Of a stretch of 33,375 nt of DNA, positions 9,135-16,205 are shown one piece after another (positions within the stretch are counted from its first letter, which is position 1; the number at the start of each line of letters is the position of its first letter). This stretch comes from Crocinitomix sp. Its GTDB lineage: Bacteria > Bacteroidota > Bacteroidia > Flavobacteriales_D > Crocinitomicaceae. The stretch spans positions 1 to 33,375 of the forward strand of contig DQTE01000241.1 in the NCBI GenBank assembly GCA_015662905.1, read 5' to 3'. A model generated the notes under the pieces. The model did no database searches, had not been told where the DNA came from, and saw only the letters and a list, made by a program, of their open reading frames with translations. The position numbers and the translations under genes were made by a program.

Positions 9135-9364
9135 TGAAAAAAATAAGTACCATAGTTGTATTAATAACTTTGTTTAGTTGTTCTCAATCTAATTGGACAA
9201 AACAAGAACAAACAGAATTTATTGAAGGTTGCAAAAAAGAAGGAGGAACAAAAAGTTATTGTAAGTGCTATATGGAAAATGTAATGAAACAATATCCAAT
9301 AAAAGAAGATGCAAATCACTTAGACTACGAAATAAAAATAAAATTGTCAAAAGATTGTAATTAG
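9134..9364 (+). CDS. Small Cys-rich lipoprotein, GTG start
   Basis: I do not recognise a named family. The 76 residues begin with a lipoprotein signal peptide whose lipobox is LFSC (Cys16), so about 60 residues should be anchored to a membrane by lipid. The mature part has cysteines in an EGCKKEGG, SYCKCYM arrangement plus a final C near the end. Similar short Bacteroidota proteins with a CxC followed by a helix are common but uncharacterised. The GTG start overlaps the desulfurase TAG by one base, so it is translationally coupled to the operon. A periplasmic disulfide fold is plausible but is inference. Confidence 0.75.
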   Translation: MKKISTIVVLITLFSCSQSNWTKQEQTEFIEGCKKEGGTKSYCKCYMENVMKQYPIKEDANHLDYEIKIKLSKDCN

Positions 9365-9411
9365 GTTAGCTAATAAAGTCTAAAAAGCACATCATAATAA
9401 GTATTTTTCAC

Positions 9412-9448
9412 AAAACCCTATTAGAGGAGAATTAGCTTATAGGTTTTT
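9412..9448. terminator. Possible weak bidirectional terminator
   Basis: AAAACCCTAT and ATAGGTTTTT form an interrupted stem (one bulged C) around a loop of about 17 nt between two convergent genes, with T runs on the outer side. It is the only candidate for ending both the gldF operon and the RNA helicase gene. Confidence 0.3.
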
Positions 9449-9459
9449 CTCGTTAAATT

Positions 9460-10692
9460 TTACTTTTTATTTTTCCAATTAGATTTTCCTCTTTTTTTAG
9501 CCCGATTCCTTTGGTTTTGGCGTTTACCTTGCATAGAAGCAGGTTTACCTTGAAACTTATCTTTAGGTTCAAAATCATCAATAATTTCAAAAGGTAAATT
9601 TTCTCCTAATAATTTCTCTATTTCTCCTAGATATGGGGTTTCATCAGCACAAACTAAAGATAACGCTTCTCCACTGGCGCCAGCTCTACCAGTTCTTCCA
9701 ATTCTGTGTACATAGTCTTCTGCAATATTAGGTAACTCAAAATTTATAACGTGAGGAAGTAAAGGAATATCTAAACCACGAGCAGCAATGTCGGTAGCTA
9801 CTAATACTCTAACTTTGTTTTCTTTAAATCCAGCTAGAGCTCTAGTCCTTGCACCTTGACTTTTATTGCCGTGAATGGCAGCTGCTGTTATCTTAGCTTT
9901 ATTTAATTTTTGAGTTAATTTATTTGCACCGTGTTTCGTTCTAGTAAAAATAAGCACTTGTTTCCAACCTCCCTCTTTTATAAGTTTAATAGCTAATTCT
10001 CCTTTACGCCCTTGGTCAACTTTAATCACCTTTTGATTTACTTTTTCTGCGGTAGAATTTTCAGGAGTAGCTTCTACTAAAATAGGGTTTTGTAAAAAAC
10101 TGTTGGCTAATTTTTTGATTTCTTTTGAAAACGTTGCAGAAAACAATAAACTTTGTTTTTTATTTGGCATCATAGATAGAAGTTTTTTTATATCTCTTAA
10201 AAACCCCATGTCTAGCATTCTGTCTGCTTCATCTAAAACTAATATTTCAATATTTTTTAAAGAAATAAAACCTTGACTAATCAAATCTAATAATCGCCCG
10301 GGTGTAGCAACTAAAATATCAATACCTTGTTGTAAAGTTCTTACTTGTGCTTTTTGTTTAACACCTCCAAAAATTACCGTCGATTTGATATTTACATATT
10401 CACTGTATTCAACCACATTTTCGTAAACTTGGGCTGCCAATTCTCTAGTTGGTGTTAAAACTATACCTCTAATTGGTCTGTTGTGTTTTATAGGTAATGA
10501 GGTTAATATTTGTAACATTGGTAAAGTAAAACCAGCTGTTTTACCTGTTCCTGTTTGTGCTGATGCTAATACATCTCTACCTTCTAATACTAAAGGAATT
10601 GCTTTTTCTTGAATTGGTGATGGAATGGTATAACCTTTATTTTCTACGGCTTTAACAAGCTCTGTTTTTAATCCTAATGATTCAAATGTCAT
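9460..10692 (-). CDS. DEAD-box ATP-dependent RNA helicase, RhlE-like
   Basis: The 410 residues carry the complete DEAD-box set in order: F and Q motif (FESLGL, SPIQ), AQTGTGKT (45-52), PTRELA, TPGRL, DEAD (about 154), SAT, then in the second lobe [10 protein letters not shown] and [10 protein letters not shown]. After the helicase core is a short basic tail ([19 protein letters not shown]) typical of RhlE/CsdA-like enzymes, which helps RNA binding. The role is ATP-driven RNA unwinding in ribosome assembly, mRNA turnover or cold adaptation. The ATG puts the conserved F two residues in. Upstream is a leader of roughly 60 nt from a predicted promoter. rhlE is the closest name, but cold-shock paralogues cannot be excluded. 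Confidence 0.93.
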   Translation of the reverse strand: MTFESLGLKTELVKAVENKGYTIPSPIQEKAIPLVLEGRDVLASAQTGTGKTAGFTLPMLQILTSLPIKHNRPIRGIVLTPTRELAAQVYENVVEYSEYVNIKSTVIFGGVKQKAQVRTLQQGIDILVATPGRLLDLISQGFISLKNIEILVLDEADRMLDMGFLRDIKKLLSMMPNKKQSLLFSATFSKEIKKLANSFLQNPILVEATPENSTAEKVNQKVIKVDQGRKGELAIKLIKEGGWKQVLIFTRTKHGANKLTQKLNKAKITAAAIHGNKSQGARTRALAGFKENKVRVLVATDIAARGLDIPLLPHVINFELPNIAEDYVHRIGRTGRAGASGEALSLVCADETPYLGEIEKLLGENLPFEIIDDFEPKDKFQGKPASMQGKRQNQRNRAKKRGKSNWKNKK

Positions 10693-11071
10693 AAATGTTT
10701 TTTATAATAATACGTTTTAGTTTTGTGTATTACCTTAAATCTGCAAGCATCTCCCACTACAAAGCTACGTTACACCAATATTGACATACATTTTGACTTT
10801 TCATTATGCACATAGTTGTGGATTTAAGGTGTTTTCAATATTTTATAAAGATACATCTAATAATTGGTATAGTATCAAATATATTGACTATTGTGATTTT
10901 TTTTAAAAAGGATAACAAAATTTAAATGTATTACCCTCCTAAAAGTTTAGATATGATTGTAAATAATGAGTATAATAAATTCGTATTTATATTTTATTTG
11001 GACGTGAATGTAGGTGAATTTATAACAATTTGAAAAAATAAACGTTCACGTATGACATTATAATTTATAAA
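10693..11071. other. 379-bp intergenic region between divergent helicase and lipoprotein genes
   Basis: No ORF or RNA gene is recognisable. The left part holds a TAGCTTTG -7 element for the helicase gene. The right part holds a near-consensus TTTATTTG (10993-11000) and an inverted repeat ACGTGAA/TTCACGT (11002-11008, 11045-11051) just upstream of the lipoprotein start. The centre is AT-rich with no structure I can defend. Confidence 0.5.
10760..10767 (-). promoter_or_regulatory. Predicted -7 element of the RNA helicase gene (TAGCTTTG)
   Basis: The minus strand reads TAGCTTTG, matching TAnnTTTG, 67 bases upstream of the ATG. It would give a leader of roughly 60 nt, longer than for most genes in this window. 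No clear -33 TTG. Confidence 0.4.
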
Positions 11072-11707
11072 ATGAAGAATATTCTTACTTTTTTGTTTTT
11101 ATCTGTTGTACTACTTTATGGTTGTAGTGATGCTGAAAAACAAAATATTGAAATCATTTCAATGGAAGATTTTATAGGTGAATCCACTCAACAATTGGAC
11201 GAGCAAACTGACACCATAATTGACACTTTAATCGATATTTCTATACAAGTTCAGCAGTTAATCACGTCCCTTAGAACATCCTATGATACTTCAAAAATAA
11301 ACACCTCACATTTATTTGATAGATATGGCTATAATTCTTCATATAAAATTCAGTTTATTGGTAAAGAAAAAGTGTCGTATGGTAAAACATTAATGGTTGC
11401 TCCTAAGGCAGATTTATTTATCTACCATTTCTCTGATTCCATCAAATTAAATAATGCTTTTTATAATTGGTTAGATTGCTTTGGTAGTAATTGCCAAGAG
11501 GTAAAATTGCATCAAAATATTGACTATATTAAAACGCCTCCATCGTTTACGTTAGTTTATGATACAACCCTTGTTACCGTAAAATATCAATGTGAACACA
11601 CTAAAAATGATTGGTCATCATTTCAAGATTCTATTATTAAAAAATATGGCAATAATTACCGATACCGAATAGATGTTGATTGTGGGGGACCATTAATTTG
11701 GAAATAG
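11072..11707 (+). CDS. Lipoprotein of unknown function
   Basis: I do not recognise this protein. The 211 residues open with a lipoprotein signal ending in LLYGC (Cys18), followed by an acidic, Thr/Asp-rich stretch to about residue 75, and then a globular region containing four cysteines (in WLDCFGSNCQE, KYQCEH and DVDCGG), which could form two disulfides in an extracytoplasmic domain. It is monocistronic, has a 379-bp upstream region with an inverted repeat close to its start, and ends exactly where the convergent VWA gene ends. Membrane attachment is well supported by the lipobox; anything beyond that is unknown. Confidence 0.75.
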   Translation: MKNILTFLFLSVVLLYGCSDAEKQNIEIISMEDFIGESTQQLDEQTDTIIDTLIDISIQVQQLITSLRTSYDTSKINTSHLFDRYGYNSSYKIQFIGKEKVSYGKTLMVAPKADLFIYHFSDSIKLNNAFYNWLDCFGSNCQEVKLHQNIDYIKTPPSFTLVYDTTLVTVKYQCEHTKNDWSSFQDSIIKKYGNNYRYRIDVDCGGPLIWK

Positions 11708-13813
11708 TTAAACACCAAAATATTTGCGGATAAACCACTCCGAAAACAATAGTAAAACAATGATAAAAAACAACCATTTATAATCAATTAAATCGTCAAA
11801 AGATTTTTCGTTGTAGGTTACGGTTACAATGTCCTCTCTATTTAAAATGTTACGGCTTAAATCATCTAATTGATTAGGGAAATAAAAAACACCATTAGTA
11901 TTTTCAGATAAATTTCTTAATAATCTGTGATTAGCAGTATTATTTAACCATTCAAGTTTAATCTCTTTAACTAAAAATGTACCTTTAGCAGAGTAACGTT
12001 TGTTTGCTAAAGTAGTTTCTGATTGCCAAGTGTAAATGCCTTGTGGTAGTTTACCAAGTTCTAATTTGTAAGCATTTGAGGTTTTAAAAAAATGATATTC
12101 AAAAGTCTTATCATTGCTATTTGTCAATTTAAAAGAAACCTCAGGAGTATTAATTAAATCATAAGAAGCATTATATAATTCAGCTAATACAGTTATATTT
12201 TCACTCTCAGTATATTCATTTTTTATGTTTATTTTAAATGGTGATTTATTCTCTTTAACAGCTAAATAAGTTATTATTTTACTCACAAAAAGTTCAAAAT
12301 TAGCCGTAGAATTATTATAAGATTGGTCAAAAAGACGCCATCTCCAAATCCCTTCTCCCATTATAACGCCATATTTTGTATTATTCTTTTGACTAAAATA
12401 AATTAAAGGTTTGTCTAATGATATGTTTCCAATTTTTTGATACGCAAGAACATCTAACGATTTGGAAAAGTTAAAATCACCAAACGGAGTACTTAAAGGT
12501 GGGGACTTAACAAGTAATTGCGTTAATTCAGGGGGGTAAATAATAGAATTAAATTTTCCATTCGGAACAAAACTAACATCTTCAAACTTGTCACCATTAG
12601 CAGTTACACCAATATTTAATTGATTGATATCGGTTAAATTACTATTAGGTCCAATAATAAACCATACTGGCTTTTTAGCCTCTTTTAAAAGAGAATGTAA
12701 CGTATTATTTTCATTTTTATAATTGTGACAAATAATTAAATCATAAGATTTTATATCTTTAAAATCTTTAATTTTTATCAAGTCAATTTCGTAATTTTTA
12801 TTGTTGCTAACCACATAGTTAATAGCACCTAAATCTGGATGAATACCCGAATAAACTAAAGCAATTTTTTGTCTGCCATCAATAATATCAATGTAAAAGT
12901 TTGACGTATTGTTTATCAAGGTAAATTCATCTTTTAGTTCAGATACTTTAACAGAGTATTTTCTAAAACCTACTTTATTAGCAGACAAATTAAAGTTGAC
13001 AGTATGCTGTTCTTTGTCGCCTTTAAATTCAATAGTTTTTGTGGCAATTTTTATGTCTCCATCAAACACAGTCACGTTTACTTTTTGTTGAGCATACTTA
13101 TTTTGAGCAATTCTAACTTCAACAGGAAACGTGTTACCTAAAAATGCAATGTCATTATTGTAAACCTCAATTATTTTAACATCTTTAAGCTCAGTTGTGT
13201 CTCCTAATCCAATAGTATATACTGGCACATAACTCTTACGATTTACACTATATAACGGATTAGTACCAATATTAAATATACCATCTGTAGATAAAATAAT
13301 AGCGCCAATGTTTCGGTTGGTATATTGGTCGTAAATTTGATTTAACACTTGTGAAATGTCAGTTAATTCACCGTCGTAATTAGCTCTAATCCCATTGATA
13401 ACACTACTGTTAAAGGTATATGGAATTACTTCATATTTATCCTTCAATCGGTCAATTAAAGATTGAAGTTGCTTAGGATAATCTTTTATATAATAAGTTG
13501 AATCCTTAGTGTGAATTATTGACTGAGAATTATCATGGGCAACAAAAATGAGTGGTTTTTCATTCTTTTTGACTAATTTTTCAATAATAATACCCATTAA
13601 TAATAAACAAATCAAAAATACACTTGTAAATCTAAATAAATAAAGAAAAGTGTGTGTTTTTTTAGAAATATCAATTAGTCTGTTGTTTTTAATATATAGT
13701 ACACTTGCATAAGCTAAAGCAATAAGTAAAGCTATTAATATCCATGCAGGGTGATATGAGAAAATAAATTTCAAGATAAAAATTTTGCTAAAAGTATAAA
13801 AATCTTTCGGCAT
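11708..13813 (-). CDS. Membrane-anchored von Willebrand factor A (VWA) domain protein
   Basis: The 701 residues have two N-terminal transmembrane helices (about 22-41 and 55-77) and one near the C-terminus (about 678-695), with a large extracytoplasmic middle. Just after the second helix is a VWA domain with the MIDAS signature D-N-S-Q-S (94-98) and a downstream STDG loop, so metal-dependent ligand binding is feasible. The region that follows resembles the type 1 glutamine-amidotransferase-like/beta-sandwich part seen in large BatA-type Bacteroidota membrane proteins. I recognise the architecture but not a specific function; binding of an envelope partner is inference. Its stop codon directly abuts that of the lipoprotein gene, with no bases between. 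Confidence 0.8.
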   Translation of the reverse strand: MPKDFYTFSKIFILKFIFSYHPAWILIALLIALAYASVLYIKNNRLIDISKKTHTFLYLFRFTSVFLICLLLMGIIIEKLVKKNEKPLIFVAHDNSQSIIHTKDSTYYIKDYPKQLQSLIDRLKDKYEVIPYTFNSSVINGIRANYDGELTDISQVLNQIYDQYTNRNIGAIILSTDGIFNIGTNPLYSVNRKSYVPVYTIGLGDTTELKDVKIIEVYNNDIAFLGNTFPVEVRIAQNKYAQQKVNVTVFDGDIKIATKTIEFKGDKEQHTVNFNLSANKVGFRKYSVKVSELKDEFTLINNTSNFYIDIIDGRQKIALVYSGIHPDLGAINYVVSNNKNYEIDLIKIKDFKDIKSYDLIICHNYKNENNTLHSLLKEAKKPVWFIIGPNSNLTDINQLNIGVTANGDKFEDVSFVPNGKFNSIIYPPELTQLLVKSPPLSTPFGDFNFSKSLDVLAYQKIGNISLDKPLIYFSQKNNTKYGVIMGEGIWRWRLFDQSYNNSTANFELFVSKIITYLAVKENKSPFKINIKNEYTESENITVLAELYNASYDLINTPEVSFKLTNSNDKTFEYHFFKTSNAYKLELGKLPQGIYTWQSETTLANKRYSAKGTFLVKEIKLEWLNNTANHRLLRNLSENTNGVFYFPNQLDDLSRNILNREDIVTVTYNEKSFDDLIDYKWLFFIIVLLLFSEWFIRKYFGV

Positions 13814-13864
13814 AGTCTTATTCTTTTTTTAATAAATTTTAATATTAAACGTCATTATATAATT

Positions 13865-13872
13865 TAACTTTG
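13865..13872 (+). promoter_or_regulatory. Predicted -7 element of the EI24-like gene (TAACTTTG)
   Basis: TAACTTTG matches TAnnTTTG and sits 13 bases upstream of the ATG at 13886. Transcription from it would give a very short leader of roughly 10 nt. Confidence 0.5.
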
Positions 13873-13885
13873 TATTTTTATCCAC

Positions 13886-14731
13886 ATGAATTTCTTTAAA
13901 CTCTTATTATTGGGATATAAGAATTATTTTAAAGGAGCAAAATTCCTCTTTAAGCATCATTTGTATTGGTTTTTTAGTTTTCCTATTTTTTTATTTGGTG
14001 GAGTTTATTTAACAGGTACCTATTTTAAAAAATTAGAATTTCAAATTAATAAAAGCTTACAACAAACAGCACATGAGATAGATTCAATAAATGAACTTAT
14101 TTGGACTGTTTTAAAAATGATGTTTTATGATGGGTTATACATTATTTTTACTCAGTTTACTCTTTATATAGTTGTGGTTTTGTTATCGCCAGTTTTAGCA
14201 ATGTTGTCTGAAAAAATTGAGGAAATAATTAGTGGTAAAAAATATACTTATAGTTTTAAAATGTTGCTAAATGATATTAAAAGGGGGGGGGTTATAGCGT
14301 TTAGAAATTTAGTTTGGTATTATGTGTTTGTAGGTTTGTTTTTAGGAGTTGCCACCTTATTTGGTATATCCACAAAAAATAGTTTTATAATGTTTGCTAT
14401 TCCTTTTGTTGTAGGTTTTTATTATTATGGCTTTAGTTTTATGGATTATGTTAATGAAAGAAGAAGAATGAATATTCAACAATCTATTTATTACGTGTCT
14501 CAACATAAAGGTTTGGCTATTTCTATAGGGAGTGTCTATTCAATATTTTTCTTATTTTATTTTTATTTTTATAACCATTATAATGAATTAACAACTGATT
14601 TTCAGTCGCGTGTATTCTGGAGCATTGTTATAGTGATATTATTAATTTTAGCTGCATTAACCCCAATTTTATCTATTACAGTTGCTACCTTGTCAATGAA
14701 TGAATTAGATAAGATTGAAAAAAAAAGTTAA
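13886..14731 (+). CDS. EI24/CysZ-like inner-membrane protein with a G9 tract
   Basis: The 281 residues are largely hydrophobic with about five or six membrane segments (first about 27-44, then about 83-105, 141-160, 165-182, 213-230 and 245-268). The layout and the SPVLAMLSEKIEE segment fit the EI24 domain family, which includes the sulfate channel CysZ. Transport of sulfate or another small solute is possible, but no sulfur-assimilation genes are adjacent. Residues R133-V136 are encoded by a run of nine G (14283-14291), very unusual in DNA this AT-rich. Deleting one G gives TTA TAG directly after; adding one gives a TAG four codons later. The gene may therefore be switchable, or the run may be a sequencing risk point. 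Confidence 0.72.
   Translation: MNFFKLLLLGYKNYFKGAKFLFKHHLYWFFSFPIFLFGGVYLTGTYFKKLEFQINKSLQQTAHEIDSINELIWTVLKMMFYDGLYIIFTQFTLYIVVVLLSPVLAMLSEKIEEIISGKKYTYSFKMLLNDIKRGGVIAFRNLVWYYVFVGLFLGVATLFGISTKNSFIMFAIPFVVGFYYYGFSFMDYVNERRRMNIQQSIYYVSQHKGLAISIGSVYSIFFLFYFYFYNHYNELTTDFQSRVFWSIVIVILLILAALTPILSITVATLSMNELDKIEKKS
14283..14291 (+). repeat. Poly-G tract (G9) inside coding sequence
   Basis: Nine consecutive G encode AGG GGG GGG G(TT). It is the longest G or C run I noticed in the window. In the reading frame, eight or ten G both lead to a TAG within five codons. Confidence 0.9.
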
Positions 14732-14763
14732 AACTATTTAACTATTCTTTACAAATAAATATT

Positions 14764-14780
14764 TATATTTGATATATTTG
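14764..14780 (+). promoter_or_regulatory. Two back-to-back -7 elements of the TPR/PD40 gene
   Basis: TATATTTG occurs at 14764-14771 and again at 14773-14780, both perfect TAnnTTTG matches and 9 bases apart, upstream of the ATG at 14809. Either or both may be used, giving starts about nine bases apart. Confidence 0.5.
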
Positions 14781-14808
14781 AGTTTGTTAAAATTTAAAAC
14801 ATTTAATT

Positions 14809-16203
14809 ATGAAAATTAGTCTATTAGCTTTTTTTGTTGTATTCTTATCATTAAATACTTATGCATCTGTGATTTACCCTCCAGACTCTACTAATACTTT
14901 GGTTGAAAGAGGACAAGCAAAATATTTAATTTCAGAAGGTAAAAAACAATTTAATTTAGGCATGTACAGATCTGCTTTAGTAAAATTTAGAGAAGCGCTT
15001 GTAAAGGACAAAAACAATCCTGAGGCTACAATGTGGGTAGGAGAGTGTCATACTGCTTTAGGTAATTATGATAGAGGACTAAAATATGCGTTAAAAGCAT
15101 ACAAATTGGATTCATTGGTTCATAAAGAAATAAACTATCTATTAGGGTTTAATTATCATAAATTAGGTGAGTTAGATAAAGCTATTGAAAATTATAATAA
15201 GGCAAAATCAATCATAAGTGAAGCAAGAGCAAAAGATTTAAGAATACCATTACGAATTGAAGAATGTAAAACAGCCAAAGAGATGATGAATCATCCCATA
15301 AAAATAAATATAAAAGCTCTAGGCGTTAATGTAAATACAAAAAATGATGAATACTCTGCAGTTTTGAGTAACTCTGGTAAAGTCTTATATTTTACGTCAA
15401 GAAGAGCAGATAATAAAGGCGGTGGTATTAGTTCAGGAGATAAAAAATTCTTTTCAGACATTTACGTTTCTGTGTGGAACAGTGAAAAGGAAGAATGGGG
15501 GGAAGCGACTAATTTAGATGATGTGATAAAAAAAATAAATACAGTTGGGTTTGATGCTGTTTCGGCAATTTCGTCAGATGGAGAATATATTTATATATCA
15601 ATTAATACTGACGGTTTAAATAAACCAAAGCCAAAAACAAGAAGTACTGATATATTTTATTCTAAGTGGTCACCAAAGGGGGCATGGGGTACACCAAAAC
15701 CTCTGCAAAAGAAAACCATAAACACAATGTTTTTTGAAGCTGGAGCTAGCTTTACAGCAGATGGAAATACTATGTATTTTGTAAGTGAAAGATTAGGAGG
15801 GGAAGGAATGTCTGATATTTGGAAATCAACCAAAATAGGTAAAAAAACTTGGAGTAAGCCTGTTAATTTAGGAAGTACGATTAATACACCTTCTAATGAA
15901 ACCACTGTATATGTAACGCCAGATGAAAAATACCTTTTCTTTAGTTCTCAAGGACACTCAGGCATGGGTGGATATGATGTGTATTATTGTGTAAAAGATA
16001 ATTTAGGAAATTGGTCAAAACCCGTAAATATGGGATATCCTATAAATACTGTAGGAGAAGAAACACATTTTCAGTATTACCCAAAATATAAAAAAGCATA
16101 TTACAGTAAAATATCTAAAGCAGGAGATGGTAATGGAGGCGTTGGCGGTAGAGACATCTTTGAAGTGGATATGTCTGATTATAAATTTGTGATTAAAGAA
16201 TAA
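14809..16203 (+). CDS. Exported TPR + PD40 beta-propeller protein
   Basis: The 464 residues have a signal peptide (cleavage near NTYAS, about residue 20), a TPR block at about 30-140 and then five PD40/WD40-like propeller blades from about 180 to 450, seen as repeated 'S-x-D/N-G-x-x-x-Y-F' motifs such as SNSGKVLYFTSRR, TADGNTMYFVSER and PDEKYLFFSS. This is the N-terminal architecture of PorE/SprE- and OmpA-type Bacteroidota envelope proteins, but the peptidoglycan-binding OmpA C-domain is missing: the protein stops after the propeller. The next gene starts 2 bases later and encodes SPOR domains, so the pair probably act as one unit in the periplasm or at the outer membrane. No lipobox is visible. 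Confidence 0.85.
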   Translation: MKISLLAFFVVFLSLNTYASVIYPPDSTNTLVERGQAKYLISEGKKQFNLGMYRSALVKFREALVKDKNNPEATMWVGECHTALGNYDRGLKYALKAYKLDSLVHKEINYLLGFNYHKLGELDKAIENYNKAKSIISEARAKDLRIPLRIEECKTAKEMMNHPIKINIKALGVNVNTKNDEYSAVLSNSGKVLYFTSRRADNKGGGISSGDKKFFSDIYVSVWNSEKEEWGEATNLDDVIKKINTVGFDAVSAISSDGEYIYISINTDGLNKPKPKTRSTDIFYSKWSPKGAWGTPKPLQKKTINTMFFEAGASFTADGNTMYFVSERLGGEGMSDIWKSTKIGKKTWSKPVNLGSTINTPSNETTVYVTPDEKYLFFSSQGHSGMGGYDVYYCVKDNLGNWSKPVNMGYPINTVGEETHFQYYPKYKKAYYSKISKAGDGNGGVGGRDIFEVDMSDYKFVIKE

Positions 16204-16205
16204 TT

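Noticed and set aside
9460-9640. Lysine-rich C-terminus of the RNA helicase as a separate gene
   Set aside because: It is in frame and continuous with the helicase; basic tails are normal for RhlE-like proteins.
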